Notes under the pieces: model-generated
What the model was told of the DNA's origin: nothing
The model's input: only the letters and a program-made list of their open reading frames with translations
Databases searched by the model: none
Program-made: the position numbers and the translations under genes
NCBI GenBank assembly: GCA_031267995.1
Contig: JAIRXZ010000135.1
Coordinates: 1 to 16,376, forward strand
DNA length: 16,376 bases
Direction: 5' to 3'
From: Odoribacteraceae bacterium
GTDB taxonomy: Bacteria > Bacteroidota > Bacteroidia > Bacteroidales > Marinifilaceae
Shown here: piece after piece, positions 7,360-15,013 of the stretch
Layout: each line of letters starts with the position of its first letter
How positions within the stretch are numbered: position 1 is the stretch's first letter

Positions 7360-8283
7360 ATGAAGAACAAGGTATTTTATTTCGCTGTCGCCCTGGCGCT
7401 GGTGGCTTGCGCCAAGGAGGAGTCGATCCAACATTACGAGGGGACGGAAAACGTGTATGGCGATCACACGCTGCCACAGGGGAATCATGATTATGACGCT
7501 TTTATCGTCGATTTCCTCGATAAGTACAACACGCTGGTGCTGTACAAGTACGTGGCGCATGATGTCTACTGGAATGTCACGAACAACGTGGTGCGGCCGG
7601 TGGAGCTTGACTCCGTGGGCAACGTGGCCGTTGTCGGGTATCGCTACGCGCTGGCGGACGAGGATTTTATCGGCGAGCAGCTGGAGCTGATCCGGCAGAA
7701 GTTCCTCCGCCATTACCCGGACGAGTTCCTGGCGGGGATGCTGCCGAAGAAGATTTTGCTGGCGCGGTCGTTCGTGAGCGTCGCGCTGACGGGCGTGGAG
7801 ACGAACGCGGCGCCTTTTTCGGGGTACGATTACTTGCTTTTCCCGTACGGCGGGGCGGAGGTGCAGGCGCTTACCAACGCGCAGGTGAACGACTTCAGGA
7901 CGAGGGCGTCGGAGGTGTTCCTGCGCCGGCTGGTGAATAACGGGAAGATCGAACGCGACCCCGTTTTTCTCTCCATCTCCAATTACGCCTCGCCGGGCAG
8001 TGGCAATGCCGCGCGGATCGTCGCCGGCTTTATCACCCCCTCGGCCATCACGCGCGAGGATGATTGGAACGCTTACGTGGCCGCCATCGTCGCCACGCCC
8101 TACGACACGCTGGTGGCGCCGCGGGGTACGCTGCCCGTCACCGATTTTAACCGGCGGGGGATGCTGGCGCCGGAGTATGACACCGGGGGGCTGATCCGAA
8201 AGAAATATGACGCGATGGTGGCCTATTTCCGTGACGTGCACGACGTGGATATCCAGGCCATAGGCAACGATTTCGTGCAATGA
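7360..8283 (+). CDS. SusCD-associated lipoprotein, putative metallohydrolase relative lacking HExxH
   Basis: This is a 307-residue lipoprotein with signal peptide MKNKVFYFAVALALVAC (lipobox Cys17). Its position after susD, its length and its general layout resemble the substrate import-associated zinc metallohydrolase lipoproteins (the TIGR04549 type), which sit beside SusC/SusD pairs and normally carry an HExxH zinc motif. Shared-looking parts are the early YNTLVLYKY segment and the late ARIVAGFITPSAITREDDW segment, where active members have a GFVxxYA-like stretch with acidic residues. No HExxH occurs anywhere in this protein. The best positional counterpart is SEVFL (184-188), which keeps the glutamate but neither histidine. 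It may be a catalytically dead relative acting as an accessory binding lipoprotein. The family assignment is from memory of the family pattern, not a search; a simple hypothetical surface lipoprotein remains possible. Confidence 0.6.
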   Translation: MKNKVFYFAVALALVACAKEESIQHYEGTENVYGDHTLPQGNHDYDAFIVDFLDKYNTLVLYKYVAHDVYWNVTNNVVRPVELDSVGNVAVVGYRYALADEDFIGEQLELIRQKFLRHYPDEFLAGMLPKKILLARSFVSVALTGVETNAAPFSGYDYLLFPYGGAEVQALTNAQVNDFRTRASEVFLRRLVNNGKIERDPVFLSISNYASPGSGNAARIVAGFITPSAITREDDWNAYVAAIVATPYDTLVAPRGTLPVTDFNRRGMLAPEYDTGGLIRKKYDAMVAYFRDVHDVDIQAIGNDFVQ

Positions 8284-8292
8284 ACCGATAAC

Positions 8293-8340
8293 GCGAGGGC
8301 GGTTGTCGACGGTAGCGCCCGGCGACGCCGCCCCGCGATT
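8293..8340 (+). terminator. Weak terminator-like hairpin after the SusCD lipoprotein
   Basis: GCG-a-GGGCGG (8293-8302) can pair with CCGCCC-CGC (8328-8336), giving nine base pairs with one bulged A. The run GATTTTA follows. The 25-nt loop holds further GC-rich palindromic sequence (gtcgac, gcgcccggcg). The T run is short, so this may only reduce read-through from the uptake operon into the ABC genes 81 bp downstream. Confidence 0.3.
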
Positions 8341-8364
8341 TTAAAACATGACAAAACGAAGAAA

Positions 8365-9288
8365 ATGAAGCAACCGGTACTTGAAATAAGGAATCTATCG
8401 CATCGTTATACCACGCGGTGGGCTGTCAGGGATATCTGCCTCCAGGTGGAGGGACGGGGCATCTACGGGCTGCTCGGCTCGAACGGGGCGGGGAAGTCGA
8501 CCCTCATGAATATCCTCTGCGGCGTGCTGAAACCGACGGAGGGCGAGGTTTTTATTAACGGGGTGGATGCCCGGCGACACCCCGTGGAGGCCAAGCGGTG
8601 CATCGGCTTTTTGCCGCAAAAGCCGCCGCTGCACGTCGACCTGACGGTGGACGAGTATCTCCGCTATTGCGCGTATTTGCGCGATATCCCCGCCCGCGAG
8701 GTGAAGGCGGCCGTCGACAGGGTGACGGGGGAGTGCGGCATCGGGAACCTGCGTACGCGGCTGATCCGCAACCTGTCGGGGGGCTACCAGCAACGCGTCG
8801 GGATTGCCCAGGCGATTATCCACCGGCCGCTGCTGGTGGTGCTGGACGAGCCGACGAACGGGCTGGATCCAAACCAAATCGTGGAGGCGAGACGACTGGT
8901 GGAGGAGATTGCCGACGAACGGACGGTGATCCTCTCCACGCATCTCCTGGCCGAGGTGCGCGCCACGTGCGATCATATCTACATGGTGGAGCAGGGGCAA
9001 ATCGTGTTTGCCGGCCCCGTCGCGGACTTCGATAATTATATCCCGCCCAGCACGATCGTCGCGACGATGAAGGCGCTGCCTTCCGTGGACGACCTCGCCG
9101 CGCTGGAGGGGATGACGGGGGCGGAGGCGCTGGGGGATCATCGCTACCGACTGTCGTTCGCGGACGTGGCGGACGCGGCGGGGCACGTGGTGAAGGTGAG
9201 CGTCGCCCGCGGCTGGGAGCTGACGGAGATCGCCGTCGAGAAGAACACGCTGGACGCGATCTTTGCCGAGTTGTCAAAAAAGAAGTAA
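8365..9288 (+). CDS. ABC transporter ATP-binding protein (GldA/CcmA-like)
   Basis: This 307-residue cytoplasmic ATPase would power the permease encoded 21 bp downstream. All ABC motifs are present: Walker A GSNGAGKST (38-46), Q-loop Gln85 (FLPQK), signature LSGGY (137-141), Walker B LLVVLDEP (156-163), D-loop GLDP, and H-loop His193 (STHLL). The region after about 220 is the variable C-terminal extension seen in CcmA/GldA-type exporters' ATPases. Pairing with an ABC-2/GldG fusion fits the group related to the Flavobacterium gliding proteins GldA, GldF and GldG. In gut Bacteroidales, which mostly do not glide, the role of such systems is unknown. The start ATG 8365 follows acaaaacgaagaaa. The gene is separated by 81 bp and a weak hairpin from the SusCD block and may be an independent unit. 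Confidence 0.94.
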   Translation: MKQPVLEIRNLSHRYTTRWAVRDICLQVEGRGIYGLLGSNGAGKSTLMNILCGVLKPTEGEVFINGVDARRHPVEAKRCIGFLPQKPPLHVDLTVDEYLRYCAYLRDIPAREVKAAVDRVTGECGIGNLRTRLIRNLSGGYQQRVGIAQAIIHRPLLVVLDEPTNGLDPNQIVEARRLVEEIADERTVILSTHLLAEVRATCDHIYMVEQGQIVFAGPVADFDNYIPPSTIVATMKALPSVDDLAALEGMTGAEALGDHRYRLSFADVADAAGHVVKVSVARGWELTEIAVEKNTLDAIFAELSKKK

Positions 9289-9309
9289 ATACACGAAAAT
9301 CTATTTTAC

Positions 9310-11658
9310 ATGAAAAAGATAAGGAAAATAGCGCTCGTCGAGCTGCAAACGTTCTTCTATTCGCCGGTGGCGTGGCTGATTCTCATCGTTTTTGCTTTCC
9401 AGGCGGGGATGATTTTCACGGATATCTTCGGCGCCTCGGTGCGCAACCAGGAGCTGAAGTTTTCGCTGTCGAACCTGACGGTGACCATCACGCGGGGGAC
9501 TTTCGGGAAGATCCAGGAGTATCTCTATTTCTATATCCCGCTGCTGACAATGAGCCTGATGAGCCGAGAACTGGGCAGCGGGTCGATTAAATTGCTCTAT
9601 TCGTCGCCGGTGACCAACAGGCAGATTATCCTCGGCAAGTACGCGGCGATGCTGGCTTACGGCTTCGTGATGATGGTGGTGGTGGGGATCCTGGTGGCCT
9701 GGGCGGCGTTGACGGTGAAGGATTTTGATCTGCCCGTGGCGCTCTCCGGCATGTTGGGGCTTTACCTTTTGCTGGCAGCTTACGCGGCCATCGGGCTGTT
9801 TATGTCGAGCCTTACCTCCTACCAGGTGGTTGCCGCCATGGGAACGTTGGCCGTGCTGGCCGCCCTCAACCTGGTGAAACGCGTGGGGCAGGAGTACGAT
9901 TTTATTCGCGAGATCACCTGGTGGCTCTCCATCAACGGGCGCGCCGACGAGTTTATCAACGGGCTGATTTGTAGCGAGGACGTGCTCTATTTCGTTATTG
10001 TCCCGGCGCTATTCCTGTCGCTCTCCATCCTGCGGTTGGGGGCGACGAGGCAGAAGTCGCGCTGGCACCTCTCCCTGGCGCGGTATGTTGGCGCGTTCCT
10101 CGTGGCCATCCTCGCCGGCTACGTGACCTCTCGTCCATCCCTGATGGCTTTTCACGATGCCACCCGGACGAAGCAGCTGACCCTCACGCCGCCCAGCCAG
10201 CAGATCATTAGCCGGGTGAAGGGCGCGCTGAAGATGACCGTCTACGTGAACGCGCTGGACAGAAACCTCTCGGCCGCCCTCCCCCGCGCCCGCAAGGCGG
10301 ACATGGAGCGCTTTGCCCGCTACACGAGGTTTAAACCGGAGATGGAGGTGAAGTATGTCTATTACTATACCAATCCTGGCGATCAGGGACTTGAACGACG
10401 CTATCCCGGCCTCTCCCTGGAGCGGATGGTGGGGCAGGTTTGCCGGGCGTGGGACGCCGATTCCACGATATTCAAGCCGCTGGTCGACATCGAAAAGGAG
10501 GTTGATCTCGCCCCGGAGGGCTACCGCCTCGTGCGCCTCCTCGAACGGGAGAGCGGCGAGAAGACTTTCCTGCGCATGTTCGACGACATGACGCGCTATC
10601 CCTCTGAGGCCGAGATCTCCGCCGCCCTCAAGCGGCTCGTCATCAAGCCGCCGCTGGTGGCTTTCCTTGCCGGGCACGGGGAACGCGATATTAACGATGC
10701 CGGCGATCGGGGCTATTACCGCTTTTCCGCCAACAAACACGCCCGTACCGCGCTGGTGAACCAGGGGTTCGATTGCGTGACGATCGACCTCGGCGACGAG
10801 GTGCCGGCGGATGTCAACGTGCTTGTCGTCGCCGACCCGCGTCGTCCCATCCCCGCCGACGAGCGGGAGCGATTGCAACGCTATATCTCCCAGGGCGGCA
10901 ATCTCCTGCTCCTGGGCGATCTTCGCGGGCAGGAGGTGGTGAATCCCCTTGTCGCCCCGCTTGGTCTCCGATTCTTGCCGGGGCAACTCGTGCGCTATCC
11001 CAAGGAAGTTGAAAAGGAACCGGTGGAAAACGTTGGGTCGCTCTCTGCCGGTCGCGGCGCCGCTCCCCCGCGGCAGAACGTCTCCCCCGATTTTATTCGC
11101 GCCTCCCTGGACAGGCGGGCGGCCGGCCTCTCGCGGCTGCACGAAAGTCTCTACAATATTACCCGCGGCGGCACTGCCCGCGTGGCCATGCCGGGGTGCC
11201 TGGCTATCGAACAAGGCGACGATACCGGTTATAGCGTCATCCCTTTCTTTACCACCGATCCCGCGGACACGTGGAACGAATTGCATACCACCAATTTTAT
11301 TGACGACACTGCCCGCCTCGAGATTTCTCGCGGGGAGGAGCGTCGCGCTCACGCCGCCGGTCTTGCCCTCACGCGGGCGATGGGGGAGAGGCAGCAGAAG
11401 ATCATAGTCCTCGGCGATGCCGATTGTCTCTCCAACGAACGCGTGGGTGGCGTGAACTCCAATTTCGTGATGGCCATGTTCCTGTGGTTTTCGGACGACG
11501 CCTTGCCTGTCGACGTGCGCCGTCCCGCCACCCCGGACAACGCCATTTTTTCCTCCGGCTCCGGCGTCAAAATGGCCAGGAACGTGCTGATGTTTATCTT
11601 CCCCTCACTCCTCCTCCTCGCCAGCCTCATCCTCTGGCTGCGCCGCCGGGGTAGGTAA
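9310..11658 (+). CDS. ABC-2 permease fused to GldG-like auxiliary domain
   Basis: This is a 782-residue inner-membrane protein with two parts. Residues 1-280 are an ABC-2/GldF-like permease with a conserved start (ALVELQTFFYSPVAWLIL) and about seven hydrophobic segments near 17-37, 72-88, 110-132, 145-165, 172-190, 224-242 and 257-275. Residues 290-755 are a large soluble GldG-like domain, presumably periplasmic. It includes TVYVNAL (310-315), AFLAGHGERD (451-460), VNVLVVADPRRPI (502-514), the QGGNLLLLGD stretch (528-537) and IIVLGDADCLSN (698-709). A last hydrophobic helix (757-776) re-anchors the C-terminus, followed by RRRGR. In Flavobacterium GldF and GldG are separate proteins; here they are one chain. 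The gene directly follows its ATPase and ends before a strong terminator, so the two form a complete transporter unit. The substrate is unknown. Confidence 0.9.
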   Translation: MKKIRKIALVELQTFFYSPVAWLILIVFAFQAGMIFTDIFGASVRNQELKFSLSNLTVTITRGTFGKIQEYLYFYIPLLTMSLMSRELGSGSIKLLYSSPVTNRQIILGKYAAMLAYGFVMMVVVGILVAWAALTVKDFDLPVALSGMLGLYLLLAAYAAIGLFMSSLTSYQVVAAMGTLAVLAALNLVKRVGQEYDFIREITWWLSINGRADEFINGLICSEDVLYFVIVPALFLSLSILRLGATRQKSRWHLSLARYVGAFLVAILAGYVTSRPSLMAFHDATRTKQLTLTPPSQQIISRVKGALKMTVYVNALDRNLSAALPRARKADMERFARYTRFKPEMEVKYVYYYTNPGDQGLERRYPGLSLERMVGQVCRAWDADSTIFKPLVDIEKEVDLAPEGYRLVRLLERESGEKTFLRMFDDMTRYPSEAEISAALKRLVIKPPLVAFLAGHGERDINDAGDRGYYRFSANKHARTALVNQGFDCVTIDLGDEVPADVNVLVVADPRRPIPADERERLQRYISQGGNLLLLGDLRGQEVVNPLVAPLGLRFLPGQLVRYPKEVEKEPVENVGSLSAGRGAAPPRQNVSPDFIRASLDRRAAGLSRLHESLYNITRGGTARVAMPGCLAIEQGDDTGYSVIPFFTTDPADTWNELHTTNFIDDTARLEISRGEERRAHAAGLALTRAMGERQQKIIVLGDADCLSNERVGGVNSNFVMAMFLWFSDDALPVDVRRPATPDNAIFSSGSGVKMARNVLMFIFPSLLLLASLILWLRRRGR

Positions 11659-11725
11659 GTTCAACGTGCCGCCTCGCGCGGCTCTCTTCCATCTACTCTC
11701 ACGCGTGTGTTCACTTTTCTTTTTT

Positions 11726-11767
11726 CCCGGTGACCCTTTGTTTTCTTCCTGGTCGCCGGGATTTTTT
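11726..11767 (+). terminator. Rho-independent terminator of the ABC unit
   Basis: CCCGGTGACC (11726-11735) pairs with GGTCGCCGGG (11751-11760) over ten positions, one of them G-T, across a 15-nt T-rich loop, and is followed by attttttat. It lies 67 bp after the permease stop. A smaller hairpin GCCGC-ctcgc-GCGGC (11668-11682) precedes it. Confidence 0.85.
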
Positions 11768-11910
11768 ATGCCCGGTAGTGGCTCGTCTTGAACATCCTCC
11801 TCTCCCCGTGTCGACGAGGGGTGCGTAGGGGATGCTCGCCGGGGGAAAACGGGAATAAACTATATTTTCACGGAAACTTTATTAACCGAGGGTGTTGTCG
11901 TCGGGGTGCG

Positions 11911-12190
11911 TACGCGGGAACGGGCGCCCGCAAGGGGCGCCCTCGACGTGTTCGCTTTCCACGCTGTAGGGGCGAATAATTATTCGCCCAAACACGTTTC
12001 GTCGTTGTTGTCACCGGGGTACGCGGGGAAGGGCGAATGATTATTCGCCCCTACGGCATAATCCGGCGATATCCCGCGGGGGCGGCACACGCGGGGAAGG
12101 GCGCACACGCAAGGCGCGCCCCTACAGCATTATTGTTATCGTTGGTGTGTTGTAGGGGCGCACCCGCGGGCGCGCCCTCGACGTATTGTT
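11911..12190. repeat. Cluster of five palindromic REP-like modules
   Basis: The 554 bp between the ABC permease and coaD hold no credible gene. After the terminator and a featureless stretch (about 11770-11910) come five GC-capped palindromic modules. Module 1 is 11911-11946. Module 2 is 11967-11989, with the perfect 20-bp palindrome gggcgaataattattcgccc at 11970-11989. Module 3 is 12021-12054, with the same palindrome bearing one change. Module 4 is 12089-12126. Module 5 is 12150-12183. Modules 2 and 5 begin with GTAGGGGCG; modules 3 and 4 end with CGCCCCTAC and share acgcggggaagggcg at their left edge, so the two pairs are inverted. Modules 1 and 5 share gcgccctcgacgt. No transposase is near. 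The cluster resembles REP/MITE-like intergenic repeats found in many genomes. Confidence 0.85.
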
Positions 12191-12212
12191 TACCGGTATT
12201 ATCGTCGGGGTG

Positions 12213-12710
12213 TCAGCGTTCCTCGCCCTTGAAGGGGGGCAATCCCAGGTCGGCGCGCGTGAGGCGGGAGGGGAGGAAGGGGGAGGCGTCGCCGCCGTTG
12301 AGGAGGATGTCCCTGACGATGCTGGAGCTGATGAACGCGTGGTGGGGGGAGGTGAGGAGGAAGATGGTTTCGACGCGAGGGTTTAAGGCGCGGTTGGTTT
12401 GTCCCATCGCCCGCTCGTACTCGAAGTCGGCGGCGGTGCGCAGGCCGCGGATGAGGAACGAGGCGCCGACAAGGGTGCAGTAGTCGACGGTGAGGCCGGT
12501 GTAGGGCGACACGTCGACCCGCGGTTCGTCCCGGAAGACTTCGCGTATCAGGGTGACGCGGGTGGTGATGTCCAGGAGTTCGCGCTTGCCGGCGTTGGCT
12601 CCCACGGCGATGATGATTTTGTCGAAGAGGCGGAGGGCGCGGGTGACGATCTCCTCGTGGCCGATGGTGAAGGGGTCGAATGAACCGGGAAATAGTGCGG
12701 TGTTTTTCAT
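12213..12710 (-). CDS. coaD: Phosphopantetheine adenylyltransferase
   Basis: This cytoplasmic enzyme transfers AMP from ATP to 4'-phosphopantetheine, making dephospho-CoA in the fourth step of CoA synthesis. The 165-residue protein shows the nucleotidyltransferase motif GSFDPFTIGH (9-18, the T/HxGH type), RGLR (88-91), then DFEYERAMGQTNRAL and ETIFL, and the second nucleotide-binding motif ISSSIVR (127-133). These are hallmarks of the family. I chose the start at 12710 (MKNTALFPGS) because family members begin just before this motif. A frame extension to 12752 adds 14 Pro-rich residues and would overlap the promoter's -7 box. The C-terminus runs slightly beyond the usual end with a charged tail. 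It is transcribed divergently from the oadA-like gene. Confidence 0.96.
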   Translation of the reverse strand: MKNTALFPGSFDPFTIGHEEIVTRALRLFDKIIIAVGANAGKRELLDITTRVTLIREVFRDEPRVDVSPYTGLTVDYCTLVGASFLIRGLRTAADFEYERAMGQTNRALNPRVETIFLLTSPHHAFISSSIVRDILLNGGDASPFLPSRLTRADLGLPPFKGEER

Positions 12711-12749
12711 GTTTGGCGTGAGTTGGTGGGGCGACGGGGGGTCGCGATT

Positions 12750-12757
12750 CAAAGTTA
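12750..12757 (-). promoter_or_regulatory. -7 box for coaD
   Basis: Read on the minus strand this is TAACTTTG, a full match to the Bacteroidota -7 consensus TAnnTTTG. It lies 39 bp upstream of the chosen coaD start and would give a leader of roughly 30 nt. No well-spaced TTTG -33 element is visible, so the call rests on the -7 box and its position. Confidence 0.45.
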
Positions 12758-12901
12758 CAAATTAAAAGGGTTTTGGCGAGATGACAAAGGATTTGATGCG
12801 GTTTCGGGGATTTTTTGGCGTTGATGTCGGTTGAAGTGGTTTTTTTGGATAACTTCGCGGCCGTTGATTCTAAACATTTTCAGGTAACTAAATTAATAGA
12901 A

Positions 12902-14764
12902 ATGGCCAAGAAATTACTTATTCGGGATCTGACCTTGAGGGACGGTCAGCAGTCTGCTTTCGCGACGCGGATGACGCAGGGGCAGGTGGATCAGGTGCTC
13001 CCTTTTTACAAGGATGCTAATTTTTACGCGATGGAGGTGTGGGGCGGCGCCGTGCCGGATTCGGTGATGCGGTATTTGAACGAGAACCCGTGGGAGCGGC
13101 TGGAGAGGATCAAGGCCGCGGTGGGCGATGTGTCCAAGTTGACGGCTTTGTCGCGGGGGCGCAATTTGTTTGGTTACGCGCCGTACCCGGATTCGATTAT
13201 CGACGGGTTTTGCAGGAATTCTATCGCTTCCGGGCTGGGGATCATGCGTATTTTCGACGCGCTGAATGACGTGGATAACGTGAAGGCGACGATCAAGTAT
13301 GTGAAGGCGTATGGGGGGATCGCCGATTGCGCGGTGTGTTACACGATTGACCCGCATTTTAGCTCCGTGGAGCGGATGAAGGCCAAGTTGAAGGGGAAAC
13401 CGCTACCGAAGGAGGTTTTCACGAACGAGTATTTCTTGAATAAGGCGAGGGAGATGGAGGCGCTGGGGGCGGATATGATCACGATCAAGGATATGAGCGG
13501 GTTGATCCAGCCTTCGCGTATCGCGGAGATGGTGTCGTCGTTCAAGAAGCATTTGCGGGTGCCCGTTGATTTTCACACGCATTGCACGCCCGGGTACGGG
13601 TTGGGGGCGGTGCTGGCGGCGATCGTGAACGGGGTGGACGTGGTGGATTCGGTGATTTGGAATTTTGCCGGCGGGCCGGCGGCGCCGGCTGTCGAGCTGG
13701 TGTACGTGTTCTGCAAGAAGTTGGGCGTGGAGATGGACGTGAACATGGAGGCGGTGGCCAAGATTAACCAGGCGCTGCGGGGGATCCGGGAGGAGCTGGA
13801 GGCTTTTGATGCCGTGAAGCAGTTCCCGATTCCGTTTAACCCGCTTACCGACGCGCTGCCGGCGGCTGTCGATAAGGAGTTTGATGACGCGATAGCGGCG
13901 GCCAAGAGGGGGGACGAGGCGGCGCTCCTGCGGGCGTGTCACGCGATAGAGGCTTATTTTAATTTCCCGAAGCCTAATGATCTGGTGAAGGAGGCGGAGA
14001 TTCCGGGGGGGATGTACACGAATATGGTGGCGCAGTTGAAGCAGCTGAATTCGATGGAGATCCTGGAGGGGGCCATGAAGTTGATTCCTACCGTGCGGTT
14101 GTCCGCGGGGCTGCCGCCGCTGGTGACGCCGACGAGCCAGATAGTGGGGGCGCAGGCGGTGAATTGCGCGCTGGATATGAAGAACGGGAAGCCGATGTAC
14201 ACGAATGTTTCTAACCAGTTCGTGGCGCTGGTGAAGGGGGAGTACGGGAGGACGCCGGTGCCGGTGGATCCGGAGTTTCGACTGAAGATCGCGAAGGTGA
14301 GGGAGGAGACGCCGTATGATACTTCGAAGTACCGGATGCAGGAGAATCCCGTGCTGGCGGAGTGCGGGAACGTGTTGCTGGCGGCGAACGAGAAGGAGGT
14401 GCTGCTGATGGAGTTGTTCCCGGCGGTGGCGCGTTCGTTCCTGATGCGGCAGAAGGAGGCGGCGTTCCAGGCTAACCAGGCTAACCAGGCGGCTACCCGG
14501 AAGGCCGAGGAGGTGAAGGTGGAGGCGAAGGAGGTGGCGCCCGTTACCGGTAAGGTGATAGAGGCGCCGATGCCGGGGAGTATTTTCAAGATCCTGGCGA
14601 AGGTGGGGGATACGGTGAAGTTCGATCAGGAGGTGCTGATCCTGGAGGCGATGAAGATGGAGAATAGTATTACTTCGGATTATGCCGGCGTTGTCAAACG
14701 GGTGTTTGTCACCGTCGGGAGTAGCGTGGCTGCCGGGGATAAGCTGTTCGAGATCGAGGTTTGA
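12902..14764 (+). CDS. oadA: Biotin-dependent carboxyltransferase (oxaloacetate decarboxylase alpha / pyruvate carboxylase B type)
   Basis: This 620-residue protein has an HMGL-like carboxyltransferase barrel, a conserved helical domain and a C-terminal biotin carrier domain. It moves carboxylate between oxaloacetate and biotin. The barrel starts with RDLTLRDGQQS (8-18; Asp14 a metal ligand). ITIKDMSGL carries the predicted carbamylated Lys196. DFHTH gives the metal ligands His225 and His227. An Ala/Lys/Glu-rich linker (about 520-545) leads to the biotinyl domain with EAMKMEN and biotinyl Lys585. I chose ATG 12902 (MAKKLLIRDLTLRDG) because homologues begin here; a frame extension from a TTG at 12815 adds 29 unrelated residues. 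The gene stands alone: no membrane beta/gamma decarboxylase subunits and no biotin carboxylase are adjacent, so oadA versus pycB cannot be decided here. G-ending codons dominate. It ends at a repeated terminator shared with the convergent GNAT gene. Confidence 0.93.
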   Translation: MAKKLLIRDLTLRDGQQSAFATRMTQGQVDQVLPFYKDANFYAMEVWGGAVPDSVMRYLNENPWERLERIKAAVGDVSKLTALSRGRNLFGYAPYPDSIIDGFCRNSIASGLGIMRIFDALNDVDNVKATIKYVKAYGGIADCAVCYTIDPHFSSVERMKAKLKGKPLPKEVFTNEYFLNKAREMEALGADMITIKDMSGLIQPSRIAEMVSSFKKHLRVPVDFHTHCTPGYGLGAVLAAIVNGVDVVDSVIWNFAGGPAAPAVELVYVFCKKLGVEMDVNMEAVAKINQALRGIREELEAFDAVKQFPIPFNPLTDALPAAVDKEFDDAIAAAKRGDEAALLRACHAIEAYFNFPKPNDLVKEAEIPGGMYTNMVAQLKQLNSMEILEGAMKLIPTVRLSAGLPPLVTPTSQIVGAQAVNCALDMKNGKPMYTNVSNQFVALVKGEYGRTPVPVDPEFRLKIAKVREETPYDTSKYRMQENPVLAECGNVLLAANEKEVLLMELFPAVARSFLMRQKEAAFQANQANQAATRKAEEVKVEAKEVAPVTGKVIEAPMPGSIFKILAKVGDTVKFDQEVLILEAMKMENSITSDYAGVVKRVFVTVGSSVAAGDKLFEIEV

Positions 14765-14786
14765 CGTTGACCGCTCCCGGTGAATG

Positions 14787-14823
14787 AAAAAAAGAGACTG
14801 TCTTTATGATGGTCTCTTTTTTT
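14787..14823. terminator. Terminator hairpin, first intact copy
   Basis: AAAAAAAGAGAC (14787-14798) is perfectly complementary to GTCTCTTTTTTT (14812-14823) across a 13-nt loop. It begins 22 bp after the oadA stop. With an A run on the left and a T run on the right it can act in both directions, but its nearest use is for oadA. Confidence 0.85.
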
Positions 14824-14961
14824 GTTTGATGGTCGGATTGCTTCGGGCAAATGGAAGTCTTTATGATGGTCTCTTTTTGATGATCTGCTTTCTTCGGCAA
14901 ATGAAAAAGAGGGTGCCTTTATGATGGTCTCTTTTTGGTGATCTGCTTTCTTCGGCAAATG

Positions 14962-14995
14962 AAAAAAGAGACTGTCTTACGATAGTCTCTTTTTT
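14962..14995. terminator. Bidirectional terminator, last intact copy
   Basis: AAAAAAGAGACT (14962-14973) pairs perfectly with AGTCTCTTTTTT (14984-14995) across a 10-nt loop. It lies 18 bp beyond the stop of the minus-strand GNAT gene and so serves as that gene's terminator, while backing up the first copy for oadA. Confidence 0.88.
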
Positions 14996-15013
14996 ATACG
15001 GGTTACGGGGGGC

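Larger units (their letters stand above)
14783..14995. repeat. Four tandem degenerate copies of a terminator-bearing repeat
   Basis: About four copies of a unit anchored on 'aatg' and 'gtctcttttt' begin near 14783, 14846, 14896 and 14954. Spacing is irregular (58 bp between the last two, 50 bp before that). Copies share cttcgggcaaatg/cttcggcaaatg, tttatgatggtctcttttt and tgatctgctttcttc. Copies 1 and 4 keep both stem arms. Copy 2 has lost most of the left arm (ggaagtcttta) and copy 3 has mutated it (aaaaagagggtgcc). No gene is credible in the stretch. Confidence 0.88.

Noticed and set aside
11911..12190. The palindromic modules as a CRISPR array
   Set aside because: Spacing and orientation are irregular, the repeats are not identical, spacers are not of constant length, and no cas gene is present.
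11788..12483. Small plus-strand frames in the region after the ABC terminator and across coaD
   Set aside because: They run through palindromic repeats or antisense to coaD and show no recognisable motif.
12815..12901. A longer oadA start at TTG 12815
   Set aside because: The extra 29 residues do not resemble the family, and ATG 12902 begins directly before the conserved RDLTLRDGQQS motif.
14680..14958. A 92-codon minus-strand frame rich in KKRDHHKD-like text
   Set aside because: It is a translation of the tandem terminator repeats and enters the antisense of oadA.
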